From: Rhizobium phaseoli
Lineage (GTDB): Bacteria > Pseudomonadota > Alphaproteobacteria > Rhizobiales > Rhizobiaceae
Direction of reading: 5' to 3'
NCBI RefSeq assembly: GCF_010668805.1
Contig: NZ_WUFT01000015.1
Coordinates: 62,001 to 126,000, forward strand
DNA: 64,000 nucleotides
Shown here: positions 26,126-33,665 of the stretch, one piece after another
How positions within the stretch are numbered: position 1 is the stretch's first letter
How the letters are laid out: every line of letters starts with the position of its first letter
The notes under the pieces: model-generated
Databases searched by the model: none
Seen by the model: the letters and a program-made list of their open reading frames with translations, nothing else
Told to the model about the DNA's origin: nothing
Made by a program: the position numbers and the translations under genes

Positions 26126-26356
26126 ATGGAACCGAAAATGCTCGATGTGCATATTCCGCTTCCGCTCGCGGAAAGGCTCGATGCCCTGGCTCTCGACCTG
26201 GCATTGCCGCGCGACGAAATCGTCACCGAGGCCGTTACCGCCTGGCTCGACCAAGAGGAGCGCCGCCGTATCGTCGCGCTGCGCACGCTCGCCGCCGCCA
26301 ATACCATCATCCTCGTCGAACATGACCGCGTCATCGACTGGGCCGACAGTCTTTAA
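26126..26356 (+). CDS. Orphan ribbon-helix-helix antitoxin-like protein
   Basis: A 76-residue protein with an N-terminal RHH DNA-binding pattern: MLDVHIPLPLAERLDALALDLALPRDEIVTEAVTAWLDQEE (strand, helix, turn, helix), followed by the C-terminal ending ILVEHDRVIDWADSL, which resembles the toxin-contacting tail of CopG/RHH antitoxins (usual form VDHDEVxxWxxSL). GGAGAGAAT precedes the ATG. No toxin gene follows on the same strand; the next gene, 36 bp on, is the convergent frameshifted parE. It may be a lone antitoxin, a domesticated regulator or a remnant. Confidence 0.7.
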   Translation: MEPKMLDVHIPLPLAERLDALALDLALPRDEIVTEAVTAWLDQEERRRIVALRTLAAANTIILVEHDRVIDWADSL

Positions 26357-26392
26357 GCGGAGAGCACGCGCGGCATCGTCGCCAGGAGGGCA

Positions 26393-26706
26393 TCAATTCC
26401 CGCCGAGAATACCGACAACATCTTGACGGCCGTGCAGAACGCGCAAGATCGTAACCGATTCATTTTCAACAATATAATAGGCGCGAATATCCTCGAAGCC
26501 CGGAACAGGCCATGATCTCACGCCAACGAGATTTGAATTGCTGAATGTCTTCGGTGTGCCGGAATTCGGATATTCGAGAAGACGTGTGAAAGACTGCTCG
26601 GCAGCACGCAAAAACCGCAGACCGAGCTCCTCTCCGCCATGCTCCGCAAGATGGAGAGCTGCAACAGCATGTCGTTGCGAGCTGCCGGTTTGACGGCAAG
26701 CTTCAC
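26393..26706 (-). pseudogene. parE: ParE-family toxin gene with a one-base frameshift
   Basis: The GTG start at 26706 overlaps the parD stop (GTGA). Reading from it gives VKLAVKPAARNDMLLQ, the usual ParE N-terminus, then goes out of frame. One base shift away, the sequence continues LHLAEHGGEELGLRFLRAAEQSFTRLLEYPNSGTPK and on through FEDIRAYYIVENESVTILRVLHGRQDV to the stop at 26393, a normal ParE C-terminus. Joining the frames needs one base added near 26653-26662 (around CAGCTCTCC on the minus strand). The full product would be about 104 residues. A sequencing error, or a real inactivating deletion, would look the same. Confidence 0.8.
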
Positions 26707-26972
26707 GGCGACTTCTTATTGCTCTGCGCCGCCAGCAACTGTGCAGCTTCTTTTCTCAGATCACTCCAGAACGCGGGCGTTGCCTCCACAGCATTGCCCG
26801 ATGCCAGGCCCTCAAGCAGCAAAGCCTCCAGCCGCGCCTCGTTTTCACGCTCCTGCGCATCCCGAACGAGGCCTCGAAAATACTCGCTGACATTGCCATA
26901 GCCCTTGCTGGCCATCTGGCTTTCGACAAAAGCCTTGAGGCTGTCCGGCAATGAGATCGTCACGGTCGCCAT
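26703..26972 (-). CDS. parD: ParD-family antitoxin
   Basis: An 89-residue type II antitoxin. The N-terminal RHH domain MATVTISLPDSLKAFVESQMASKGYGNVSEYFRGLVRDAQ is intact, followed by the extended toxin-binding tail ending EAAQLLAAQSNKKSP. The ATG at 26972 is supported by GAGGAA about 7 nt upstream; a longer frame to 27029 has no site. Its TGA stop overlaps the GTG start of parE. The partner toxin gene is frameshifted, so this antitoxin may persist only as an autorepressor or a protective remnant. Confidence 0.88.
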   Translation of the reverse strand: MATVTISLPDSLKAFVESQMASKGYGNVSEYFRGLVRDAQERENEARLEALLLEGLASGNAVEATPAFWSDLRKEAAQLLAAQSNKKSP

Positions 26973-27036
26973 AAGCAACATTCCTCGTTCAGATAAAGAA
27001 ATGCAACACGTGTTCTTAACTGTTCTCAACTGTTAA

Positions 27037-27068
27037 GAAGCCCTCCCGGCTTCCGCCGGGAAGGCTTT
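27037..27068. terminator. Hairpin between the ABC gene and parD
   Basis: Imperfect stem of about 12 bp, CCCTCCCGGC (27041-27050) against GCCGGGAAGG (27055-27064) around TTCC. It lies immediately after the stop of the leftward ABC gene. The T-run (CTTTTA) is on the plus side, so it may work in both directions. A short tandem word (AACTGTTCTCAACTGTTAAG, 27019-27038) lies next to it, between it and parD. Confidence 0.6.
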
Positions 27069-27070
27069 TA

Positions 27071-28927
27071 TCATTCCGCCGCCTCTTCCGCCTCTTCGGC
27101 GTGATCGGAGAGGAAGCCGCCGGACTGGCGGTTCCAGAGGTCGGCGTAGATGCCGCCTCCTTCGACGAGTTCAACATGCGAGCCGGCCTCGATGATCCGG
27201 CCCTTGTCGAGCACGATCAGCCGGTCCATCTCCGTCAGCGTCGAAAGCCGATGGGCGATCGCGATCACCGTCTTGCCCTCCATCAGGGCAAAGAGGTTTT
27301 CCTGGATCGCCGCCTCGACTTCCGAATCGAGCGCCGAGGTCGCCTCGTCGAGCACCAGGATCGGCGCGTCCTTCAGGAAGACGCGGGCGATCGCGACGCG
27401 CTGCCGCTGGCCGCCGGAGAGCTTGACGCCGCGTTCGCCGACCTGCGCGTCGAGCCCCTCGCGGCCCTGCATGTCGACCAACCCTTCGATGAACTCCCAG
27501 GCATTGGCGCGCTTGGCGGCCTCGATGATCTCGATGTCCGAGGCATCGGGACGGCCATAAGCGATGTTGTCGCGGATCGAGCGATGCAGCAGCGAGGTAT
27601 CCTGCGTCACCACGCCGATCAGCGAGCGCAGGCTTTCCTGCGAGACGCCGGCGATGTCCTGCCCGTCGATGGTGATGCGCCCGCTCTCCAGGTCGTAGAA
27701 GCGCAACAGCAGGTTCATCAACGTCGTCTTGCCGGCGCCGGAGCGGCCGACGAGACCGACCTTCTCGCCCGCCTTGATGTCGAGCGACAGGTTGTCGATG
27801 ACCCCCTTGCTCTTGCCGTAGTGGAAGCGGATGCGGTCGTAATGGATCGCGCCCTTCTTCGCCGTCAAACTGGGAGCGCCCGGCTTGTCGACGATGTCGT
27901 GCTGTTTGCTCATCATCTCCATGCCGTCATAGACCGTGCCGATATTCTCGAACAGCGCCGAGACTTCCCACATGATCCATTGCGACATGCCGTTGACGCG
28001 CATCGCAAGTCCGATGGCGATGGCAATGGCGCCGACCGAGATCGCCCCGTTCAGCCAGAACCAGATCGACAGACCGGAGATGACGAAGAGCGCGACACAG
28101 TTGTTCAGATAGACGCTGATGTGGAAGAGCGTCACCTTGCGCATCTGCTTGTGCACGGTCTGCAGGAACTCGTCCATGCCCTCCTTGGCATAGACCTCCT
28201 CGCGGCCGGCATGCGAAAACAGCTTGACGGTGGCGATATTCGTATAGCTGTCGACCACGCGCCCCGTCATCATCGAGCGCGCATCCGCCTGCGTCGCAGC
28301 GATCTTGCGAAGCCGCGGCACGAAATAGGCGACGATGCCGATATAGACGGCGAGCCAGACGAGGATCGGGATCATCAGCCGCCAGTCTGCCGCCGCAATG
28401 ACGATGATCATCGTCAGGAAATAGGTCACGACGTAGACGAAAACGTCGAGGATCTTCATCACCGTTTCGCGCACGGCAAGCGAGGTCTGCATGACCTTGG
28501 TCGCCACGCGCCCGGCAAACTCATTGGCGAAGAACGTCATGCTGTGACGCAGCAGGAAGCGGTGCATCTGCCAGCGTGCGATCATCGGATAATTGCCGAG
28601 CATCATCTGATGCATGATCAGAGAATCGAGCCCCGCCGTCAGCGGCAGGCCGATCAGCACCAGCGCCGCCATCCAGAACAGCTTATGGCCCTCCCTGTCC
28701 AGGAAGTTGGCGCGATCGGCATTGGTCAGCCAGTCGACGATGTCGCCGAGGAACTGGAAGAGCGCCACTTCGCCGACGGCGATCAGCGCGGTCAACAGGG
28801 CCATCAGCCCGAGCCATGGCGCCGCCGGTTTGCTGTAGTGCCAGCAAAAGGCAAAGAGACCCTTCGGCGGAGCAACGGGCTCCTCGCTCGGAAAGGGATT
28901 GAGTCGCTGTTCGAACCAGCCAAACAT
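27071..28927 (-). CDS. ABC exporter, fused permease-ATPase (618 residues)
   Basis: A half-transporter paralogous to the one at 24050. The start at 28927 has GGAG 8 nt upstream; an upstream extension of 37 residues lacks a site. Membrane region residues ~25-320, ATPase from ~365 with Walker A GRSGAGKTTLMNLLLR, Q-loop GVVTQDTSLLHRS, LSGGQRQRVAIARVFL, Walker B PILVLDEATSALD and AIAHRLSTLTEMDR. The catalytic residues are intact. The C-terminal tail is acidic (DHAEEAEEAAE). A possible 21-codon small frame lies 150 bp upstream on the same strand. The substrate cannot be told from sequence. Confidence 0.92.
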   Translation of the reverse strand: MFGWFEQRLNPFPSEEPVAPPKGLFAFCWHYSKPAAPWLGLMALLTALIAVGEVALFQFLGDIVDWLTNADRANFLDREGHKLFWMAALVLIGLPLTAGLDSLIMHQMMLGNYPMIARWQMHRFLLRHSMTFFANEFAGRVATKVMQTSLAVRETVMKILDVFVYVVTYFLTMIIVIAAADWRLMIPILVWLAVYIGIVAYFVPRLRKIAATQADARSMMTGRVVDSYTNIATVKLFSHAGREEVYAKEGMDEFLQTVHKQMRKVTLFHISVYLNNCVALFVISGLSIWFWLNGAISVGAIAIAIGLAMRVNGMSQWIMWEVSALFENIGTVYDGMEMMSKQHDIVDKPGAPSLTAKKGAIHYDRIRFHYGKSKGVIDNLSLDIKAGEKVGLVGRSGAGKTTLMNLLLRFYDLESGRITIDGQDIAGVSQESLRSLIGVVTQDTSLLHRSIRDNIAYGRPDASDIEIIEAAKRANAWEFIEGLVDMQGREGLDAQVGERGVKLSGGQRQRVAIARVFLKDAPILVLDEATSALDSEVEAAIQENLFALMEGKTVIAIAHRLSTLTEMDRLIVLDKGRIIEAGSHVELVEGGGIYADLWNRQSGGFLSDHAEEAEEAAE

Positions 28928-29075
28928 GAAATTGCTCCGAAACGTCAGCGTTCCGGCTCCCGGCTTCGCGCCATCCCGGCGCATGCAAGCACATATGGGA
29001 ACCGAACGTTCAAGGGGCGAGGCTGAAAACAGCCGCACAATGGATCAAAAGGGGGATTTCAGAAAGAAACGCGCG

Positions 29076-29141
29076 CTAGCGGCGCCATGTCGCCTTGATC
29101 GGCATCACGGCGGGAAAGCGCATATTGAGCAAAATATTCAT
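29076..29141 (-). CDS. Possible 21-residue small protein
   Basis: A short frame encoding MNILLNMRFPAVMPIKATWRR, with AGGGAGGGCC 3-10 nt upstream of the ATG. The product would be hydrophobic at the N-terminus and basic at the C-terminus. It lies 148 bp upstream of the ABC gene on the same strand, so it could be a leader or an independent small protein. The strong ribosome site is the only evidence; a competing 60-codon frame on the same strand (29059-29241) has none. Confidence 0.3.
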   Translation of the reverse strand: MNILLNMRFPAVMPIKATWRR

Positions 29142-29313
29142 GACGGCCCTCCCTGCTGGCGGCTGAAGACATGCATGGATAACGCGAAAATCGCGAAATT
29201 TCCAGCCCCATTATGGCGCAAATTGAACGTTTCAGGGCCAAACTGCGCCCTGTTGCGCCGAAAGCAAGGTTGCATTAGGCCTCTCGCGTAGAAACGGAAC
29301 CCAAGAAGCGGGC

Positions 29314-29778
29314 ATGATGACGGACCTGAGACTGGCACTCTATCAGCCGGATATTCCCGGCAATACCGGCACGATCCTGCGTCTTGCAGCCTGCCTGGGC
29401 TTCGCCGTCGATCTGATCGAGCCCGCCGGCTTCGACGTCTCCGACCGCAACCTCAAACGATCAGGCATGGATTATATCGCCGCAGCCAGCCTCACCCGCC
29501 ATGTCAGCTGGGACCGCTTCGAGGCGTGGCGTCAGACCAGCGGCCGCCGCCTGATCCTCGCCTCGACCAAGGCTGCGGATCGTTACACCGATCTTGCCTT
29601 TCGCCCCGACGATATCCTGCTTTTCGGTCGCGAAAGCGCCGGCGTGCCGGATCAGGTCCATGAGAGGGCCGATGCCCGCATCCTGATCCCGATGGTCGAA
29701 GGCCAGCGCTCGATCAACGTCGCCGTCTCGGCTGCGATGATCGTCGGCGAGGCAATGCGCCAGACCGTCTGGGCCTGA
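29314..29778 (+). CDS. trmL: tRNA (cytidine(34)-2'-O)-methyltransferase
   Basis: A 154-residue SPOUT-class enzyme that 2'-O-methylates the wobble base of tRNA-Leu isoacceptors. Typical minimal TrmL length, with no RNA-binding extension. Motifs: LYQPDIPGNTGTILRLAACLG (residues ~8-28), the SAM-knot region LLFGRESAGVPDQVHERADARILIPM (~104-129) and the closing RSINVAVSAAMIVGEAMRQ (~132-150). Upstream is a divergent region with the ABC gene. No terminator was found after it. Confidence 0.94.
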   Translation: MMTDLRLALYQPDIPGNTGTILRLAACLGFAVDLIEPAGFDVSDRNLKRSGMDYIAAASLTRHVSWDRFEAWRQTSGRRLILASTKAADRYTDLAFRPDDILLFGRESAGVPDQVHERADARILIPMVEGQRSINVAVSAAMIVGEAMRQTVWA

Positions 29779-29991
29779 CCGCTGCTGGCGCGGGCAGAGC
29801 AAAAAGCCCGCAGAATTGCGGATCTGCTGAGGAATATGTCGCAAAATAGCGTTGTCTATCCGTCAAACCGGCGTATATTTATTAGCCGAGCAATCAAAAA
29901 TGCTGCATAGCCTCCATGATTCCAATAGGTTGGACGCCATGTGAGGAAAGCACCACTTCTCAAGACTACGAAAGAAGAATAAAAACAAGAA

Positions 29992-31638
29992 ATGGATTCC
30001 ACAATCATCATGATCAACCTGTTCGGCGCCGTGGCCTTGCTGCTGTTCGGCCTTGCGCAGGTGAAGGACGGCGTGTCTAGGGCCTTCGGCGCGCGGCTGA
30101 GAACAGGGCTGGCAAGCGGTACGCGCGGTGGCTTCCGTTCCTTCCTGTCGGGGTTGGTGGCGACCATCGCGCTGCAGAGTTCAACGGCAACGGCGCTGAT
30201 GACCGCATCCTTCGTCGAACGTGACCTGATCAAACCGCGCATGGCGCAGATCGTCCTGCTCGGCGCCAATGTCGGCACCGCGATCACCGCCTGGATCGTG
30301 GCGACGGGCATCGAATGGCTCTCTCCGCTGCTGATTCTGACCGGCATCGTGCTTTACCGTGGCCGCTCCAGCGCCCGCCAGGGCGGTGGCGGCGCGCTGA
30401 TCGGCATCGGTCTGATGCTGCTCTCGCTGCATCTCCTAGGCCTCGCCACGGAACCGATGCGCGACTCTCCGGCCCTCGCCGCCTTCATCGGCCTGCTGGA
30501 CGGCGCGCTTCCCGTAGCACTGTTCTTCTCGGCAGGCCTCGCCTTCCTCTCCTCGTCGAGCCTGGCAGTGGTCGTGCTTATCCTGTCGCTCGCCTCGGCG
30601 GGCCTGGTCTCGGCTGAACTGGTCATCGTGCTCGTGCTTGGCGCCAATCTCGGCGGCGCGATACCGCCTGTCATCGCGACATTGTCCGGCCCGGTTTCGG
30701 CGCGGCGCGTCACCCTTGGCAATCTGGCCGTCCGGACGCTCGGTTGCTTCATTGCCCTGCCACTGGCCGGTTATGGCGCCGAACTCATCCAGATGCTGCC
30801 CTTCGGCCCGGCCAAGCTGCCGGTCGATGCGCATCTCGCCTTCAACCTTCTGCTCGCAGCACTCGCCTGGCCATTCTCCCGGCCGCTCGCCACCCTGATG
30901 GCCCGGCTGGTGCCGGATCAGCCGGAGCCTGATAACGCGCCGAAATATCTCGATGCGCAGGAGCTTTCGACACCGGTCATTGCCCTTGCGAGCGCCACCC
31001 GCGAAGTGCTCGGCGTCGGCGACCTCATCGAGCGCATGCTGGTTAGGGTCTCCGAAGCCTTCGAGCAGAATGACGCCAGTAAACTTGCCGAAATCCCGGC
31101 TCTCGAAGAGCGCGTCGACCGGCTGCAGCAGGCAGTGAAGATCTATCTCTCGAAGCTCGGCCGCGAGGGACTCACCGACGAGAACGCCCGCCGTTCGATC
31201 GTCGTCATCGATTATGCGATCAATCTCGAACATATGGGCGACATCATCGAGAAGGGCCTGCGGGAACAGGTGGCGAAGAAGATTTCACTTGGCCTGAAAT
31301 TTTCCGATGACGGTCATCAGGAACTGCGCAAGCTGTTCGACCTGACGATCGACAATCTGCGCGTCGCCCAGACGATCTTCGTCACCCGCGACTTCAATCT
31401 CGCGCGGCAGATGATGGAGATAAAGGTTGAGGTGCGCCGGATGGAGAAGCAGTCGGCCGAACGCCATCTCGAACGCCTGCGGGACGGCCGCGCCGACAGC
31501 CTGCAGACCAGTTCGCTGCATCTCGACATGCTGCGCGACCTGAAACGCGTCAACGCCCACATTGTCTCTGTGGCGCATCCGATCATGGACGAGAGTGGCC
31601 TGCTGATCGAAAGCCGTGTGCGACCCGCGGCGGAATGA
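29992..31638 (+). CDS. Na+/phosphate cotransporter family protein with PhoU-like domain
   Basis: A 548-residue protein of the PNaS (NptA/YjbB) family. The N-terminal half (residues ~5-310) has about eight to nine membrane helices with the two inverted repeats: ATIALQSSTATALMTASF (~58-75) and AFLSSSSLAVVVLILSLASAG (~183-203). The C-terminal ~200 residues form a helical PhoU-like domain (EERVDRLQQAVKIYLSKLGREGL..., then IDYAINLEHMGDIIEKGL). It probably imports or exports phosphate in a Na+-dependent way. It has its own ~210 bp upstream gap and no adjacent pho genes. Confidence 0.91.
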   Translation: MDSTIIMINLFGAVALLLFGLAQVKDGVSRAFGARLRTGLASGTRGGFRSFLSGLVATIALQSSTATALMTASFVERDLIKPRMAQIVLLGANVGTAITAWIVATGIEWLSPLLILTGIVLYRGRSSARQGGGGALIGIGLMLLSLHLLGLATEPMRDSPALAAFIGLLDGALPVALFFSAGLAFLSSSSLAVVVLILSLASAGLVSAELVIVLVLGANLGGAIPPVIATLSGPVSARRVTLGNLAVRTLGCFIALPLAGYGAELIQMLPFGPAKLPVDAHLAFNLLLAALAWPFSRPLATLMARLVPDQPEPDNAPKYLDAQELSTPVIALASATREVLGVGDLIERMLVRVSEAFEQNDASKLAEIPALEERVDRLQQAVKIYLSKLGREGLTDENARRSIVVIDYAINLEHMGDIIEKGLREQVAKKISLGLKFSDDGHQELRKLFDLTIDNLRVAQTIFVTRDFNLARQMMEIKVEVRRMEKQSAERHLERLRDGRADSLQTSSLHLDMLRDLKRVNAHIVSVAHPIMDESGLLIESRVRPAAE

Positions 31639-31641
31639 CGA

Positions 31642-31902
31642 TTAATCTGCCGAAGGCAGGCGGCGCATGGTGAATTCGATCTGGTCGCCGTCGAGCTGGC
31701 GCCAGCTCTCCACCTCTGTCCAGTAGGCGGCTTTCGGATATTCGTCGAACCATTCGCGCGCCTTGGCGCGTGCGTCGGTCAGGCCGAGGCAATAGGTCTC
31801 ACGCACGAAGTGGCCTTTCCTGGGCGTTGAAGTTTCCGCTCGATGTTTGGCAATCCTGCGCTTCAGGCCGTCAAAGGACGGAGGTCCTGGAACTTTTTTC
31901 AT
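31642..31902 (-). CDS. Small hypothetical protein (86 residues)
   Basis: The start at 31902 (MKKVPGPPSFDGLKRRIAKHRAE) is supported by GAGGTAGG just upstream. The product is soluble, basic at the N-terminus and has an aromatic C-terminal part (KAREWFDEYPKAAYWTEVESWRQLDGDQIEFTMRRLPSAD). I do not recognise the family. It ends 3 bp from the convergent stop of the Na/Pi gene and is divergent from hemF. The good codon pattern and ribosome site make it a probable real gene. Confidence 0.65.
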   Translation of the reverse strand: MKKVPGPPSFDGLKRRIAKHRAETSTPRKGHFVRETYCLGLTDARAKAREWFDEYPKAAYWTEVESWRQLDGDQIEFTMRRLPSAD

Positions 31903-32079
31903 CAAACCTACCTCTTTGGAAAAGGTAGTATCGAAATTCGCGATTTGCGAGTCGAATCTTGGAAGCGCTTGGGCATGCTGCCTTGGCTTGGCGAGATGCG
32001 GCGCCACCTGCTAAACGGGGCGGGCAATCGAGAATGAGCGAGTCGCTTCCTATGGAGATGCCGACCGCCGGAGGCGCGA

Positions 32080-32991
32080 ATGGAAAGACCCGAACTGCCG
32101 ATCGGCTTGCCTGAAGATATAGAAGATAAGAAAGCGGCCGCGCGCAACTGGTTCGAAGGACTGCGCGATACGATCTGCGCCTCCTTCGAAGCCCTTGAAG
32201 ACGAGCTGGAAGGCCCGCTCTCCGATCAGGAGCCCGGCCGCTTCGTCGCCAAGGACTGGTCGCGCGAAAACGGCGCCGGCGGCGGTGGCCGCATGTCGAT
32301 GATGGAGGGCCGTGTCTTCGAGAAGGTCGGCGTCCACACCTCCACCGTCCATGGCGAGTTCTCCACGGACTTCCGGGCGCAGATACCCGGCGCCAAGGAC
32401 GATCCGCGTTTCTGGGCCTCGGGCATTTCGCTGATTGCCCATCCCGTCAATCCCAACGTCCCGGCCGTGCATATGAACACCCGCATGGTCGTCACCACCA
32501 GCCGCTGGTTCGGCGGTGGCGCCGATCTGACGCCGGTGCTGTCGCGCCGCCGCACCCAGGAGGACGAGGACAGCCAGCTCTTCCACAAGGCCATGGAGAT
32601 CGCCTGCCGCAATCATGCCGTCGCCGACTACGATGCCTACAAGGCCTGGTGCGACGAATACTTCTTCCTGAAGCACCGCAACGAGGCCCGCGGCATTGGC
32701 GGCATCTTCTACGACTGGCTGCATTCGAGCGCGGAAGCTGGCGGCTGGGACGCCGATTTCGCCTTCACGCGCGATATCGGCCGGGCCTTCGCCATGGTCT
32801 ATCCGAAGATCGTCCGCTCCAACTTCAATAAGTTGTGGACGGAGGCTGACCGCGACGAACAATTGATCCGCCGGGGCCGCTACGTCGAATTCAATCTGCT
32901 GTATGATCGCGGCACGATCTTCGGCCTGAAGACCGGCGGCAACGTTGAATCCATTCTCTCATCGTTGCCCCCCGTCGTCCGCTGGCCGTGA
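32080..32991 (+). CDS. hemF: Oxygen-dependent coproporphyrinogen III oxidase
   Basis: Converts coproporphyrinogen III to protoporphyrinogen IX with O2 in haem synthesis. The 303-residue length and signature motifs fit HemF: GGGGRMSMMEGRVFEKVGVHTSTVHGEF (residues ~67-94), HPVNPNVPAVHMNTRM (~125-140), WWFGGGADLTP-like SRWFGGGADLTPVLS, KHRNEARGIGGIFYDWL (~198-214) and the C-terminal RRGRYVEFNLLYDRGTIFGLKTGGNVESILSSLPP. GGAGGCGCGA precedes the ATG. It is monocistronic as far as can be seen. The haem receptor gene at 59960 is unlinked. Confidence 0.97.
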   Translation: MERPELPIGLPEDIEDKKAAARNWFEGLRDTICASFEALEDELEGPLSDQEPGRFVAKDWSRENGAGGGGRMSMMEGRVFEKVGVHTSTVHGEFSTDFRAQIPGAKDDPRFWASGISLIAHPVNPNVPAVHMNTRMVVTTSRWFGGGADLTPVLSRRRTQEDEDSQLFHKAMEIACRNHAVADYDAYKAWCDEYFFLKHRNEARGIGGIFYDWLHSSAEAGGWDADFAFTRDIGRAFAMVYPKIVRSNFNKLWTEADRDEQLIRRGRYVEFNLLYDRGTIFGLKTGGNVESILSSLPPVVRWP

Positions 32992-33094
32992 CACTGTGAT
33001 AACTCATCGATAAATTCGAGTTGATGGGCCTTCACGAAAATTAAGCGTGTCCTAACTTTATATGTATGTGCGTAACAATCGGAGGAGGATTGTC

Positions 33095-33364
33095 ATGACG
33101 ATACAAAGTGGCTCGCCTGCGTCCACGGATGTCCAGGAAACATCCCACACGATCGACACATCCGAGTTTCTGACGCGCATCGCCGAGAAATTGCGGACCA
33201 AGAGCGGCTCGGATCTGCCGCTGTCCTGCTTCATCGAGCAGGTCAAGCTGCAATTGGCTGGCGGGAAGTCGCCGGAACAGCTGCAGAACGAAGCAGCCGC
33301 CGCCAACAGCAACATGCCCGGCCAGCTTTCGGATACCTACAAGGCCTGGGCGATGCCCGACTGA
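33095..33364 (+). CDS. Small hypothetical protein (89 residues)
   Basis: ATG at 33095 with a strong GGAGGAGG 9-14 nt upstream. The product (MTIQSGSPASTDVQETSHTIDTSEFLTRIAEKLRTKSGSDL...) is soluble and hydrophilic: a Ser/Thr-rich N-terminus, then two predicted helices (EFLTRIAEKLR and FIEQVKLQLAGGKSPEQLQNEAAAAN) and a short tail. I do not recognise the family. It lies 103 bp downstream of hemF and 115 bp upstream of a DUF1059 gene, in the same direction. Confidence 0.65.
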   Translation: MTIQSGSPASTDVQETSHTIDTSEFLTRIAEKLRTKSGSDLPLSCFIEQVKLQLAGGKSPEQLQNEAAAANSNMPGQLSDTYKAWAMPD

Positions 33365-33479
33365 CATTGCCTTTACCGGCCGGCATATCGATGCCGGCCG
33401 GAACCTTCCCTCCCCCCCGCACATTCATAAATCGCGTGAGATTGCGATCGTCTTTGTGTTTCGAACAGAGGAGAAGACC

Positions 33480-33665
33480 ATGCGACTTTTCGAATGTGGC
33501 AGCCTCGTGCCGGGCTGCGCCTGGCATACACGGGCGGACAGCGACGCCGAGGTGGTCCGCCGCGCCGTCGAGCACCTGAAAAACGCTCACGGCGAAACCA
33601 CGATCCGCGAGAACATGGTGGATAATATCAAGGCTCGCATTCGTGACGAGGTGAATGCAGCCTGA
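33480..33665 (+). CDS. DUF1059 domain-containing protein
   Basis: A 61-residue protein made entirely of the DUF1059 domain: MRLFECGSLVPGCAWHTRADSDAEVVRRAVEHLKNAHGE, with the conserved Cys-x(n)-Pro-Gly-Cys pair and His near the C-terminal end of the helix. The family's role is unknown; the cysteines and histidine suggest metal binding. GAGGAGAAG precedes the ATG. The stop codon abuts the cca stop (33666) on the other strand with no gap. Confidence 0.83.
   Translation: MRLFECGSLVPGCAWHTRADSDAEVVRRAVEHLKNAHGETTIRENMVDNIKARIRDEVNAA

Noticed and set aside
27101..29026. A 641-codon open frame antisense to the second ABC gene
   Set aside because: It lies wholly over a gene with intact ABC motifs, has an Asp/His/Arg-rich composition typical of antisense frames in GC-rich DNA and no ribosome site.
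29059..29241. A 60-codon minus-strand frame upstream of the second ABC gene
   Set aside because: No ribosome site; the overlapping 21-codon frame has a much better one.
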